DNA of 64,000 nt from Rhizobium sp. BT04 (GCF_030053135.1 NZ_CP125652.1:3962501-4026500), one strand, 5' to 3'. Shown: positions 44,738 through 53,876, numbered from the stretch's first letter. Program-made: numbers and translations. Notes: generated by a model from the letters alone, not told the origin.

Positions 44738-44959
44738 TTGGAGACATTTCTTGTGGTTACCGCGCTCGTTGGAGGCTTCGCACTGATCTTTGCGCTGATC
44801 GCAAGGGCAGAAAGAGGCGCCACCACCCAGACCACCGCAAACACCAAGCGCAGGTGGGGCAATTCGGGAGGCTCAGGCGATGGAGGTGGAGGCTGGTTCG
44901 ACGCCTCAGGCGACGGCGGCTGTGATGGCGGTGGCGGAGATGGCGGAGGAGGAGACTAA
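44738..44959 (+). CDS. Small membrane protein with Gly/Asp-rich tail
   Basis: 73 residues starting at a TTG (44738) seven bases after GAAAGG. One transmembrane helix (about 3-24, TFLVVTALVGGFALIFALIA) is followed by a short basic linker and a tail of Gly/Asp/Ser with one cysteine, ending DGGCDGGGGDGGGGD. I do not recognise a named family. A dedicated dyad upstream and a strong terminator downstream argue that it is a real, single-gene transcript. The acidic glycine tail could bind metal such as Ca or Zn (guess). Confidence 0.65.
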   Translation: METFLVVTALVGGFALIFALIARAERGATTQTTANTKRRWGNSGGSGDGGGGWFDASGDGGCDGGGGDGGGGD

Positions 44960-44986
44960 ATCAAACTGAAATCGATAGAATGCCCG

Positions 44987-45007
44987 ACCGCCTCAAGGCG
45001 GTTTTTT
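44987..45007 (+). terminator. Intrinsic terminator after the small membrane protein gene
   Basis: Stem ACCGCC/GGCGGT (44987-44992, 44997-45002) around loop TCAA, running into six Ts (45002-45007). Confidence 0.88.
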
Positions 45008-45191
45008 GTTACCCGGATTTCGGGCCGGGCCGTGACGACAATAGACCGGAACGTAGACAGGGTTGCCGAAGCTATCTGACGGGCAAATGGACTAGCTGAT
45101 CCACACTCATAAATCCTACGCCAACTGCGAGTATCTTGCGCCAATATCCAAGTCCAGGTAGTAGTGGACTAGGTTTTGGGGGAAAATCGCT

Positions 45192-46331
45192 ATGGTAAAA
45201 TCTGAAGCCGGCAGCCCGTATATTTACGGCATCGACGCACTAAGATTTGTGTGTGCGTTGATGGTAACGATGTTTCATCTTGGATTTGCTTCCTGGGCTT
45301 CGCCCTTATATCTAAGACCCTACAAAATGCCCCTGATTGAGAATGTTGCCCAGCCCGGATGGGTGGGCGTCGAATTGTTCTTCGTCATATCAGGGCTCGT
45401 TATCGTCAACTCTGCCGCTGCCGCCACTGCGATGTCGTTTCTCAAGGGGCGAATTCTGCGGCTCTATCCAGCAGTATGGATTTGTGCGTCACTGACGCTG
45501 ATTGTCATTGCAACTCAAGATGTTAACAGACGCATCATCAAGAACTATCTGCGGTCGATCACCCTCTACCCTGGCGGGCCATGGATCGATGGCCAATATT
45601 GGACCTTGGCCTGTGAGATCTGTTTCTACGCGCTTGTCTTCATCATGTGTGCGATGGGTCAGAAGGCGAGGATGCCTGCCCTGGCGCTCGGCCTGTCGCT
45701 GGCCAGCACGGTTTTTATCGCTCTGTTAAACGCCTTTCCTGATTCAGACATTCTGGCCATATTCACCGAGACCGCGTGGCGGGCGATCCCGTTTTACTAC
45801 GGCTGCCAATTTGCGATTGGCATCTACATCTGGCTTTTGTCTCAAGGCCGGATGAGCCGAATTTCCTGGGTGGGTTTGATCTGCGCGCTGGTGACGGGGG
45901 CGGCTCAGATATACATGGCAGGCGAAAATACCAGCGAGCGCACTCTTGCCGCAGCTGGTCATTCCTTCTCGCCGTTTCCCGCAGTCGCAATCTGGGTGGC
46001 GGGGCTGATCTTCATCGTCGCAGGCGTGACCTATGCCAAGCAGATCAGTCGTCTGCCGACTGCCTTCCTTCAATCGGTCAAAACCCTCGGCTCGATGACC
46101 TACCCGCTCTATCTCTTGCATTTCGCGATCGGCGTCCAACTTCTCGACTGGCTGACCGATCTGGGGATGACACCGCTGTTGGCGCTGGCTTTGGCCGTTG
46201 CGATCGTCTGTGCAATGTCGCTGGCTGTGTGCAAATGGGGAGAGCCTCCCATCCGCAGCGTCTTGCGATTGGTCTTCGACAGGCTTGGGCAACGAATTGC
46301 TGGTTTTCAGACGAAAGAGTCTCGGGTTTAG
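45192..46331 (+). CDS. Acyltransferase family 3 (OafA/YrhL-like) membrane protein
   Basis: 379 residues with about ten hydrophobic segments. The N-terminal GIDALRFVCALMVTMFHLGF carries the hallmark Arg and His of acyltransferase_3, and GWVGVELFFVISGLVI is the second signature. These proteins O-acetylate (or succinylate) surface polysaccharides, LPS or small molecules in the inner membrane. The acceptor is unknown and no polysaccharide gene is next to it. Its base composition is somewhat lower in GC than the core genes, so it may be an accessory gene that modifies surface antigens. Confidence 0.88.
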   Translation: MVKSEAGSPYIYGIDALRFVCALMVTMFHLGFASWASPLYLRPYKMPLIENVAQPGWVGVELFFVISGLVIVNSAAAATAMSFLKGRILRLYPAVWICASLTLIVIATQDVNRRIIKNYLRSITLYPGGPWIDGQYWTLACEICFYALVFIMCAMGQKARMPALALGLSLASTVFIALLNAFPDSDILAIFTETAWRAIPFYYGCQFAIGIYIWLLSQGRMSRISWVGLICALVTGAAQIYMAGENTSERTLAAAGHSFSPFPAVAIWVAGLIFIVAGVTYAKQISRLPTAFLQSVKTLGSMTYPLYLLHFAIGVQLLDWLTDLGMTPLLALALAVAIVCAMSLAVCKWGEPPIRSVLRLVFDRLGQRIAGFQTKESRV

Positions 46332-46403
46332 GTGCGGCGAGTTTTGGATGATGTGACGGCGGCCGGCCGAGTCCTATCGTAGCGTGAAAACCCGTGGCTT
46401 CTG

Positions 46404-46539
46404 TCCCTCATCCGCCTGCCGGCACCTTCTCCCCGCAGGCGGGGCGAAGGGGTATGCCGCAACCTCTCCGTTTCCCACCGCCTGTCGCGTGGCACGTCCC
46501 CTCTACCCGTTTACGGAGAGAGAGTAGGGTGAGGGGCAG
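46404..46539. repeat. RIME1-like intergenic element
   Basis: Opens CCCTCATCCGCCTGCCGGCA, contains CTTCTCCCCGCAGGCGGGGC, then a second palindromic half (CCCCTCTACCCGTTTACGG...) and ends GTAGGGTGAGGGGCAG. It separates the convergent acyltransferase and histidine-kinase genes. Confidence 0.78.
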
Positions 46540-46591
46540 ATGTTGTTCGAGACGGTGCCACCGCCAGGTCCGCATAGCCATCTTCAACGGA

Positions 46592-47731
46592 TCAATCCAA
46601 CGGCATCACAAAGGTGAAGCGCGTCTCGTCGTCATCGGAACTGACCGTGATCGTCCCGCCATGGGCGCGGGCGATTTCCGACGCGATGTGCAGACCCAGC
46701 CCCAACCCTCTCTGACTCGTGCCGGCTTCGCCTTTGAAGAAAGGCTGAAAAAGCCGTGTCATCGCATCGCTGGAAATCGGCGCGCCGCCGTTGGCGATCC
46801 AAAGCTCCAGTCTTCCGTCGACGGTTGCCGCAGATAGCCGCACCGGTTCGTCCGGCGTCCCATGGGTCAGAGCATTTCCCAAGAGATTAGACACCAACTG
46901 GCCAATCCGGCTGCTGTCGCAATTTATAGGGCCGTCTAATTCGATGCTCACCTCAATCCTGCGGTCGAGGTGACTATAGCGGAGTTCGTCGATGACCTGC
47001 CGCAGGAGCGGCTCGAGCTGCTCCGCTCGCCTGTCGAGCTCGATGCCGCCACCCAATCGTGCGCGCGCGAAGTCGAGGACGTTGTCGATCAGGCCAGACA
47101 TGCGAACGACGCTGCCCTGCATCAAATCGAGAACTTTCATCGAACGATCGGTCTGCTCTTCCTTTCGCAGCATACGCGCTGCAGCGGCAATCGAGGCAAG
47201 CGGGTTGCGCAGGTCATGGCCAAGGATGGCGATGAACTGCTCCCGCAACTCGGCGGTTTGCTGTTCGAAGTCGAGCTGGGATTTGACGATGGCGCCGGCA
47301 GCATCCGCCGCTGCGCGCGCGTCGACCAACTCCCGTTCATAACGGCGACGCTCGGCAGCCTGGAACATCGTCACACGGGTGAAAAGCAAGGCACCGTCTT
47401 CTGAGCGTCTTTCCATGGCATTGGCGAGCACAGGCAGTTTTCTGCCGTCCGCCGTCACGAGATCGAGGGCAACCTCATTGAAAAACCCTTGCATGCGCAG
47501 CAAAGGCGCAAAATGGGTTTCGTAGAATATACGGCCCGGCATGTTGAGCAGGTCATGAAGCCGTTTGCCGAGGAGCTGATCGGCAGGAATGCCGATCCAG
47601 GTCGACAGCGTTCTGTTCACCTTGACGATGCGCCCGTCCGGCTGCAGCGAAAGATAGCCGCATGGCGCGTTTTCGTACAAGTCCTCAAGGTCTTCCGCCG
47701 GCATGGAGATCTGCGTGTCGGGACCGCTCAT
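46592..47731 (-). CDS. PAS-domain sensor histidine kinase coupled to RsbQ-like hydrolase
   Basis: 379 residues. A PAS domain (about 13-125; YENAPCGYLSLQPDGRIVKVN... DQLLGKRLHDLL) precedes a coiled coil (125-165), the HisKA box QFIAILGHDLRNPLASI with His172, and the HATPase domain (QLVSNLLGNALTHG, GLGLGLHIASEIARAHGG). No membrane segment, so it is cytosolic. Its ATG shares one base with the stop of the hydrolase gene (TGATG at 47731), so the two are translationally coupled, mirroring the RsbQ-RsbP (PAS) pair of Bacillus. It has no receiver; a lone receiver is encoded 1 kb upstream in the same direction. Confidence 0.9.
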   Translation of the reverse strand: MSGPDTQISMPAEDLEDLYENAPCGYLSLQPDGRIVKVNRTLSTWIGIPADQLLGKRLHDLLNMPGRIFYETHFAPLLRMQGFFNEVALDLVTADGRKLPVLANAMERRSEDGALLFTRVTMFQAAERRRYERELVDARAAADAAGAIVKSQLDFEQQTAELREQFIAILGHDLRNPLASIAAAARMLRKEEQTDRSMKVLDLMQGSVVRMSGLIDNVLDFARARLGGGIELDRRAEQLEPLLRQVIDELRYSHLDRRIEVSIELDGPINCDSSRIGQLVSNLLGNALTHGTPDEPVRLSAATVDGRLELWIANGGAPISSDAMTRLFQPFFKGEAGTSQRGLGLGLHIASEIARAHGGTITVSSDDDETRFTFVMPLD

Positions 47732-48519
47732 CAGACGAACCACCGGATTGCAGAGATGACCTCGTCTGGAGCGCTGAGGTTAGGGCAGTGGCCACTCGCG
47801 TTCAGCACGACCAATTGACTGTTTGGGACCTGCTGATGGACGAATTCGCCGACCTCTTCGGAGGCGATGATATCATCGCGGCATTGAAGGACCAGCGTTC
47901 TGGCGGTGACCTGCGGAAGGTCGCTGCGATTGTCTGAGGTGAAGGTCACCCGTGCAAACGCCTTGGCGATCTCAGGATCGGTGCGGCAGAAACTATTTGT
48001 CAGCTCTTCGCTAAGTTCCGGTCGATCGGGGTTGCCCATGATGGCGGGCGCCATGGCGGCAGACCACCCCAAGTGATTGTCGTCCAACGATTTCAGCAGT
48101 TCGTCTATCTCAGCCGCGCTGAAGCCGCCGATATAATCACCGTCGTTGATATAGCGCGGCGACGGCCCGACAAGGATCAGGCTTTCAAACAGTTCCGGTG
48201 CCTCCAGCGACGCGATGACGCCAATCATCGCGCTGACGGAGTGCCCGACGAAGACCGTTTGCCTCAGGGCGAGCGCACGGCAAATTTCCACCAGGTCATC
48301 CGCATAACCCGACAAGGAAGAGTATTTTCCGGCATCATAAGCCGCAAGATCGGATCGTCCTGCGCCAACGTGATCGAACAGCACCGTCTTGAAGTCGCCC
48401 TCAAAAGCCGGCGCCACGAAGCGCCACATATTCTGGTCGCACCCGAATCCATGCGAAAAGATCATCGCACGCTGGCCATCACCCCGGACTTGAACATGAT
48501 TTCGATCGATGACGGTCAT
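47731..48519 (-). CDS. RsbQ-like alpha/beta hydrolase (sensor-type)
   Basis: 262 residues. It resembles Bacillus subtilis RsbQ along its length: RNHVQVRGDGQ, FSHGFGCDQNMWRFVAPAFE, DHVGAGRSDLAAYD, VGPSPRYIND and QCRDDIIASEEVGEFVHQQVP. The catalytic triad is intact: Ser94 (VGHSVSA), Asp215/216 and His244 (SGHCPNLS). RsbQ and the plant KAI2/D14 receptors share this fold and act as ligand-hydrolysing sensors. Here the partner PAS protein is a histidine kinase instead of the RsbP phosphatase. ATG at 48519. Confidence 0.9.
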   Translation of the reverse strand: MTVIDRNHVQVRGDGQRAMIFSHGFGCDQNMWRFVAPAFEGDFKTVLFDHVGAGRSDLAAYDAGKYSSLSGYADDLVEICRALALRQTVFVGHSVSAMIGVIASLEAPELFESLILVGPSPRYINDGDYIGGFSAAEIDELLKSLDDNHLGWSAAMAPAIMGNPDRPELSEELTNSFCRTDPEIAKAFARVTFTSDNRSDLPQVTARTLVLQCRDDIIASEEVGEFVHQQVPNSQLVVLNASGHCPNLSAPDEVISAIRWFV

Positions 48520-48682
48520 CTCGTCCTCTTCCCTGCTTTCGCAGCGTGTTCCGCCTGTTTTGGAACGGGAAAGATCATCCAGGCAACGGCTTCGATGGTC
48601 GCGTCCTGCCGCAGCGCGGCATCGAGGTCATTCATCTCGGACGGGCGCGTAGAGGCTGGGTGGTGCGCGAGCCTTCCTCGCG

Positions 48683-49069
48683 TCAACGCATTTTTCGCTT
48701 CATCGCTTGGGCGCAGAGCAGCTTAATCTGTTCTTCTAGTTCGACGGTCGTAAACGGCTTCGTCAGGCGTGGCCTGTCGCGCATGTTTTCGGGCAAGGCC
48801 CAATCACCATAGCCGCTGGCGAAAACGAAAGGAATGTCGCGTTCCAGCAGTATTTCGGCAACGGGGAAGACCTGTCCTCCACGAATGGTCACATCCAAGA
48901 TCGCTGCGTCCAGGCTCTCGGTGCTGGCGAGTTCAATCGCATCGACAAGCTTGGCAACGGGTCCGATGACCGTGCATCCAAGCGCCCTGAGAACGTCTTC
49001 CAGTTCGATCGCGATCAACAGTTCGTCTTCGACGACGAGGAGCCGGAAGCTGATTGTTTCAGAGTTCAT
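48683..49069 (-). CDS. Single-domain response regulator, FAT GUY-like
   Basis: 128 residues, receiver only. Acidic pair E14-D15 (VVEDELLIA), phosphoryl Asp59 (AAILDVTI) and Lys104 (LTKPF) are present. The fourth-strand segment PFVFASGYG (80-88) matches the PFxFATGY motif of FAT GUY receivers, with Ser replacing Thr. In alphaproteobacteria such receivers take phosphate from HWE/HisKA_2 kinases of the general stress response. Its ATG overlaps the stop of the upstream HWE kinase by ATGA, so the two are made together. Confidence 0.92.
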   Translation of the reverse strand: MNSETISFRLLVVEDELLIAIELEDVLRALGCTVIGPVAKLVDAIELASTESLDAAILDVTIRGGQVFPVAEILLERDIPFVFASGYGDWALPENMRDRPRLTKPFTTVELEEQIKLLCAQAMKRKMR

Positions 49070-52000
49070 TTTCCGACCCTCTGGCCGTCCCGGTTGAGGG
49101 CGAGGTGACCGATTTCACTGGTCAGAGGAATTTCGATGGTACAATGCACACCGGAGGGTAGAAACTCCCGCTTCACTTCGCCATCCAGATCATGGCTCAC
49201 CGTGCGGTCGATCAACTTGGTGCCAAACCCGCTCCGCGTGGGCAGGCCTACGCTCGGACCACCTGTTTCCGCCCAGACGAAGATCAGTTTCGGATGGGTC
49301 GCATTCCCGTCAACACTCCATGTAGCCGAGAGATGACCGGAATCGACGGAAAGTGCCCCGTATTTGGACGCGTTGCTGGCAAGTTCGTGAATGGCCAACG
49401 CCAATGTCAGCCCCGCTCTTGGGGTAAGCGTAACCTCGGGGCCCCCCACGTTAATATTCATTCCGCGTTCGTCGTAAGGGGAAAGCTCGCGCCTGACGAG
49501 GTCTCGCAAGAATGCTTCGCTACGCCCCCCCTCTACGGTCAACAGGCTATGAGCGTTGGCGATTGCGGTTATACGCCCTTCAACGCTGGCCGCGAAGGCA
49601 GCCGGTGTTTCACTGGATTTCAAAGTCTGCCGAACGACAGACGAAACGACCGCCAGAATATTTTTCACGCGGTGGTCGAGTTCGTTCATGATGAGAGCGG
49701 TATGGCGTTCCGTTTCCTTGCGGCCGCTGATATCCACGAACGTCAACACGACGCCATCAATTGTATTCTCGACTGTCCTATAGGGGCGAATGCGCAAGAT
49801 GAAAGTCGTGCTTTCGCAGGTAAGATGAACCTCGCGTTCCAGTATCGAGCGTTCGCTCACCACCTCCATCACATCGCGCCTCAGGTCGTGATAATCCAAC
49901 AGCGTAACGATATCCGTGATCGGCCGCCCTCTGTCCTCGTCCCGCAAATGAAAGATTCCGGTCATTCGCGGTGTAAAGGATTTGATGCGTAACTCATTGT
50001 CCAAAAACAGCGTTGCAATCTCGGTGCTGTCGAGAAGATTCTTGATGTCGCTATTCACGCGTGCAAGCGCTTCGTTCTTGGCCGCCATCTCCGCGTTGAT
50101 CGTCTGCAGTTCCTCGTTGACCGACTGCATTTCCTCCTTTGCCGTCTCCAGCTCTTCATTCGATGACTGAAGCTCTTCATTGACCGACTGATACTCCTCG
50201 GTCGCCGATTTCAACTCCTCGTTTGCCGCCTCCAATTCGTCGATGGTCGACAGGAGTTGCGTCTTTACCGTTCGCAACTCATGTTCGACGGCTCTGATGT
50301 CATCATCGGAACTCTCATCCGGGACGGTGGTGGCATGCCCGCTCGGCCCGGTGTCACGAAATACAACGAGGCAAATTCCAGGTTCGGTAGCTGGAATCGG
50401 CTCAACGATGACCGTGACGGTCTGATTGCGGCCATCGATCCTCAGCCCAATGCCGTCCTGAATCACCGGCCCCTTCGTTGCTATGGCTGTCCTCAGGGCA
50501 GCACGGACAATCGGCCGAAGAGATTTTCGGAGGATAACGAAAAGATTGAGGCTAGCGGTACCGGAGGATGGCTCGAGATAGCGGCCCGCTTCGCCACCCG
50601 AGAATTGCACTATGTCACCGTTTCCTTCGACAACCAGATAGGCGGGTGAGTATTTCTCCATCGCATGGCGGGCTTTTCTGGCGATGCGATCTTCTCCGGT
50701 GTAATTCACTCGGGCGTCATCGAGCGTTGCATTCGTGACGACCGCCGCTCCACTCCTTCGAAGATCGGGGATTACAGCATTCACGTCACGGCGCTGGAAG
50801 ATGCGATGTTTTTTATCGAGACTGGAAAAGTAATTTGATTGCCGCGTCACGCCCTCGGACGGCCCGAGGAACAGGAGCCCACCTGATTTCAGAGCATAAT
50901 GAAAGGTCTTGAGCACGCGATCTTGCAATGCGGCGTCCATGTAAATCAGCAGGTTGCGGCAGGAGACCAAATCGAGTTTCGAAAACGGTGGGTCTTTGAC
51001 GACGCTCTGCACCGAAAAAATGCACATGTCGCGGATTTCCTTGATCGGGCAGAATTCGCCACCGTCTTCGGAAAACCAGCGCCCGAGTCGCTCGAGCGAA
51101 AGGCCGGTGGTATTGGAATAGCGGGCCGCTCTCCCAAAGGTCACCGCCCGTTCATCAATGTCGGTGGCAAATACCTGCACCTTCAGCGGCAGGCCCCGTC
51201 TGTCAATTGCCTCTTTCAGGAGGATCGCGATGGAATAGGCTTCCTCGCCGCTGGCGGAAGCAGGCACCCACACGCGGATCGTGTCATTGGCCGCCTTGCC
51301 GTCCAGAATCTTGGTGATGGCGAGATTCTGTAATGACTCAAAATACTGCGGATCGCGGAAGAATTGCGTAACGCCGATAAGAAGTTCACGAAAAAGCAGG
51401 TCCAGTTCGTGAGGTTCATCCTTGAGGCGGGCGGTGTAGACGGAGACCGAGTCGACCTGAAGGACCTGCATCCGGCGCTGAATTCTTCGTGTAAAAGTTC
51501 TTTCTTTGTAGTTGCTGAAATCGTGGCCGACTTTGGCCCTCAGAAGCTTCGCGATCGTTGGCAGATGCTCGGTCGCATCCAGCCGGGTTCCGTCCGCGTG
51601 TTTTTGCGACGCGACATGCTGCAAGTGCAGAAAATGGGACTTGAGACGCGCCGGCATTTCTTCAGCGCGCAACACCTCGTCAACGAATCCAGTCGCGACG
51701 GCGCTATGGGGCATACCGCCCTTCGCGGAGTGATCGAACTCGGCTTGAGCCATGGTAAGGCCGCCATTTTCTTTGACCGCGCTCAGCCCCAGGGCACCAT
51801 CGCTTCCGGTACCAGCAAGTACGATGCAGACTGCATTTTCGCCCTGGTCGTCAGCGAGTGCGGAAAAGAAAGTGTCGATCGGTCTGCGATGCTCACGAGG
51901 AGGTGCAGGCACTTCTAGACGCAAGACGCCGCTTTCAATTGTCAGCGTAGCATTCGGCGGAATGACGAACACCTGATTGGCGATAACCGTCATTCCGTCT

Positions 52001-52362
52001 ACGGCTTCCGTGACCAGCATTGACGTTGTTTTTCCGAGAAGCTCGGACAGCATGCTCCTATGGTCTGGAGCAAGGTGTTGGACCAGCACGAACGCCATAC
52101 CACTGTCGGACGGCATGTGGCTGAAGAAAGCCTTGAACGCTTCGAGGCCACCAGCGGAAGCTCCGATTCCGACAATTAACGGTTTTGCTGCCACGTTCAC
52201 GTCTATATCGCCTCCATGCGAATGCCCCGCGGAGCGACTGGCTTTCCCGTGTAAAGGCCGTTGCGACTTGGCGTCCGCCAGGTCATTTTTGCTCTTCTGA
52301 CCTTCGAAATTCGGCAGCCCTCTTGGTCTTGAACCTGATATTGAGATGACGCTGCTAAGCAA
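49066..52362 (-). CDS. CheB/CheR fusion PAS/HWE histidine kinase
   Basis: Up to 1098 residues. Order: CheB methylesterase (GIGASAGGLEAFKAFF with the catalytic Ser, VQHLAPDHRS His, LAGTGSDGALGL Asp), CheR (SNYKERTFTRRIQRRM; VPASASGEEAYSIAILLKEA; SCRNLLIYM), a long coiled coil (about 660-760, VEHELRTVKTQLLSTIDELEAANEEL...), PAS (STEIATLFLDNELRIKSFTP), and an HWE kinase domain (LIMNELDHRVKNILAVVSSV, with the His). The HWE motif end WAETGGPSVG is seen. Start is uncertain: TTG at 52362 or the GTG at 52200 with GGAGG upstream, which gives a typical CheB N-terminus. Confidence 0.92.
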   Translation of the reverse strand: MLSSVISISGSRPRGLPNFEGQKSKNDLADAKSQRPLHGKASRSAGHSHGGDIDVNVAAKPLIVGIGASAGGLEAFKAFFSHMPSDSGMAFVLVQHLAPDHRSMLSELLGKTTSMLVTEAVDGMTVIANQVFVIPPNATLTIESGVLRLEVPAPPREHRRPIDTFFSALADDQGENAVCIVLAGTGSDGALGLSAVKENGGLTMAQAEFDHSAKGGMPHSAVATGFVDEVLRAEEMPARLKSHFLHLQHVASQKHADGTRLDATEHLPTIAKLLRAKVGHDFSNYKERTFTRRIQRRMQVLQVDSVSVYTARLKDEPHELDLLFRELLIGVTQFFRDPQYFESLQNLAITKILDGKAANDTIRVWVPASASGEEAYSIAILLKEAIDRRGLPLKVQVFATDIDERAVTFGRAARYSNTTGLSLERLGRWFSEDGGEFCPIKEIRDMCIFSVQSVVKDPPFSKLDLVSCRNLLIYMDAALQDRVLKTFHYALKSGGLLFLGPSEGVTRQSNYFSSLDKKHRIFQRRDVNAVIPDLRRSGAAVVTNATLDDARVNYTGEDRIARKARHAMEKYSPAYLVVEGNGDIVQFSGGEAGRYLEPSSGTASLNLFVILRKSLRPIVRAALRTAIATKGPVIQDGIGLRIDGRNQTVTVIVEPIPATEPGICLVVFRDTGPSGHATTVPDESSDDDIRAVEHELRTVKTQLLSTIDELEAANEELKSATEEYQSVNEELQSSNEELETAKEEMQSVNEELQTINAEMAAKNEALARVNSDIKNLLDSTEIATLFLDNELRIKSFTPRMTGIFHLRDEDRGRPITDIVTLLDYHDLRRDVMEVVSERSILEREVHLTCESTTFILRIRPYRTVENTIDGVVLTFVDISGRKETERHTALIMNELDHRVKNILAVVSSVVRQTLKSSETPAAFAASVEGRITAIANAHSLLTVEGGRSEAFLRDLVRRELSPYDERGMNINVGGPEVTLTPRAGLTLALAIHELASNASKYGALSVDSGHLSATWSVDGNATHPKLIFVWAETGGPSVGLPTRSGFGTKLIDRTVSHDLDGEVKREFLPSGVHCTIEIPLTSEIGHLALNRDGQRVGK

Positions 52363-52679
52363 TCGAGTTCGGTTTGCGGGTTAAAGCAGCACCGTGCAGA
52401 TGGTGGGACTGCACTCGCATGAGAACTCGTGATGATATAGAACTAGTTGCGGACAAGTGAAGGCCGGCCACGTGCCTGCGCCATGAATTGCATCCGGGGA
52501 TCAGGGGCGCGCCTGGGGCTGATCGGGGTGCCGCTTCTCGGCACAGTATCCTCAGGAGGCGCCCCATCGCTCAACGACCATGGCTCCGCATTGAGCAAGG
52601 TCATCAGGCCGGGCAAATTCCCGATGGCCGCCTTCGGCGGCCATCGGGGCGTTTACTTGATAGGATCGGGCTTGATGCT
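52363..52679. other. Intergenic region upstream of CheB/R kinase and downstream of bioY
   Basis: 317 bases. Reading frames here show no recognisable protein. The only strong structure is the terminator hairpin at 52620-52648. The kinase promoter must lie in the stretch around 52370-52500. Confidence 0.55.
52620..52648 (-). terminator. Strong hairpin downstream of bioY
   Basis: Perfect 13-bp arms CCCGATGGCCGCC (52620-52632) and GGCGGCCATCGGG (52636-52648) around a three-base loop, about 30 bases after the bioY stop. On the minus strand it is followed by AATTTG, a weak T-run. Likely ends the bioMNY message. Confidence 0.7.
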
Positions 52680-53255
52680 CTACGCGCGCATCGGCAGCAG
52701 GGGATAGCCGACCATGACGGCGCGCCCGAGCAGGGCTGCGACGAAGGCCTTGATCACGTCGCCGGGAATGAAGGCCATCGAGCCGACGAAGGCTTTCGTG
52801 AAGCCCAGGCCGGCGACGGTGGCGAGATAGGTGATGCCGAAGGCGTAGAGCACGACGATGCCGCCGGCCATGGCGGTGAGGAAGAAGCTCACCGTCTGCA
52901 CCAGGCCGGATTGCCGATCGTTGATCAGCCGCTCGCTGAGATAGCCAGTGACGAAGGCGGCAAAGATCCAGCCGATCAGGAAGCCCGCCGTCGGCGACGC
53001 GAAGACGGCAAGCCCGCCGCGGCCGCCGGAAAGCACCGGAAGACCGATGGCGACCAGCACCAGCACGATCAGCACGGCAATCGCGCCGCGCCGCGCGCCG
53101 AGCACGACGCCGGCCATCATGACACCGAGCGATTGCGCGGTGATCGGCACCGGAATGAAGCCGAGGTAAATCGGCGGCAGCAGGCCGAGCGCCACGATGA
53201 TCGCGGCAAAGAGGGCGGTAAGAACGAGATCGCGAGTGCTCATCATGAATTCCAT
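52680..53255 (-). CDS. bioY: Biotin ECF transporter S component
   Basis: 191 residues, six hydrophobic helices. Family markers: LLPPIYLGFIPVPITAQSLGVMMAGVVLGARRGAIAV and GGRGGLAVFASPTAGFLIGW. BioY binds biotin and works with the BioM ATPase and BioN membrane coupling protein encoded directly upstream. Possible starts at 53255, 53246 and 53243; the last gives the common N-terminus MSTRDLVLTALFAAI. Gap to bioN is 12 bases. Third gene of the bioMNY operon, used by rhizobia to import biotin from the rhizosphere. Confidence 0.95.
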   Translation of the reverse strand: MEFMMSTRDLVLTALFAAIIVALGLLPPIYLGFIPVPITAQSLGVMMAGVVLGARRGAIAVLIVLVLVAIGLPVLSGGRGGLAVFASPTAGFLIGWIFAAFVTGYLSERLINDRQSGLVQTVSFFLTAMAGGIVVLYAFGITYLATVAGLGFTKAFVGSMAFIPGDVIKAFVAALLGRAVMVGYPLLPMRA

Positions 53256-53267
53256 GTTTATAGGTCG

Positions 53268-53876
53268 TTAACTCACATGCCGCCGAATGCCGCGCGCGTC
53301 AATCGCCGCGGCAATATTATCCGCATCCCTGAGCGTCAGGATGATCAGCGGTGCAAGCAGCGTTATTGGCCGGGCCTTCAGCCCGCGGGCCCTGTGCGCC
53401 TCGCGAATCGCCTGATAACGGCCGACGATCTCAGGTACGAAACGCAGCACCAGCCCAAGCGCCAGGCCGATATCGTCGGCCTGCACCCAGCCTATGCGTT
53501 CGAGCGGGCGGGCAAGTGCGGTCACCTCGTCGATGAACTCGGTGATCGAGGTCGTCGCCGTCACGGTGGCGGCGAGCAGCATCAGCGCCGTCAGCCGCAG
53601 CAGCGGCACGAGCGCCTGCTGCCAGGGGTTGAAGATGAGGTTGAAGAGCGCCACGATCGCAATCGTCAGAAAGATCGGCCGCAGCCGCCCGAGGGCATCG
53701 GCAAGCGGCAGGCCGACCATGCTGTAGAGAACGGCCGTCAGCAGCACCGCGATCGAAAGCAGGACGAGATTCCCGCTGATGAACAGGAGGACGCCGAAGG
53801 CGGTCAGCGACAACAGCTTCAGCCGCGGCGAAAGCCGGTGCATCACGCTATTGCCTTCGACATAGAGCGACTGCAT
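53268..53876 (-). CDS. bioN: Biotin ECF transporter transmembrane coupling protein
   Basis: 202 residues, T-component. It has about four to five membrane segments and the coupling helices with the Ala-Arg-Gly motifs (AHRARGLKARPITL; DARGIRRHVS) that contact the ATPase. The ATG at 53876 shares one base with the bioM stop (TGATG), so translation is coupled. Function follows from its place between bioM and bioY. No BioR-type operator (TTATCTATAA-like) was seen before bioM. Confidence 0.94.
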   Translation of the reverse strand: MQSLYVEGNSVMHRLSPRLKLLSLTAFGVLLFISGNLVLLSIAVLLTAVLYSMVGLPLADALGRLRPIFLTIAIVALFNLIFNPWQQALVPLLRLTALMLLAATVTATTSITEFIDEVTALARPLERIGWVQADDIGLALGLVLRFVPEIVGRYQAIREAHRARGLKARPITLLAPLIILTLRDADNIAAAIDARGIRRHVS

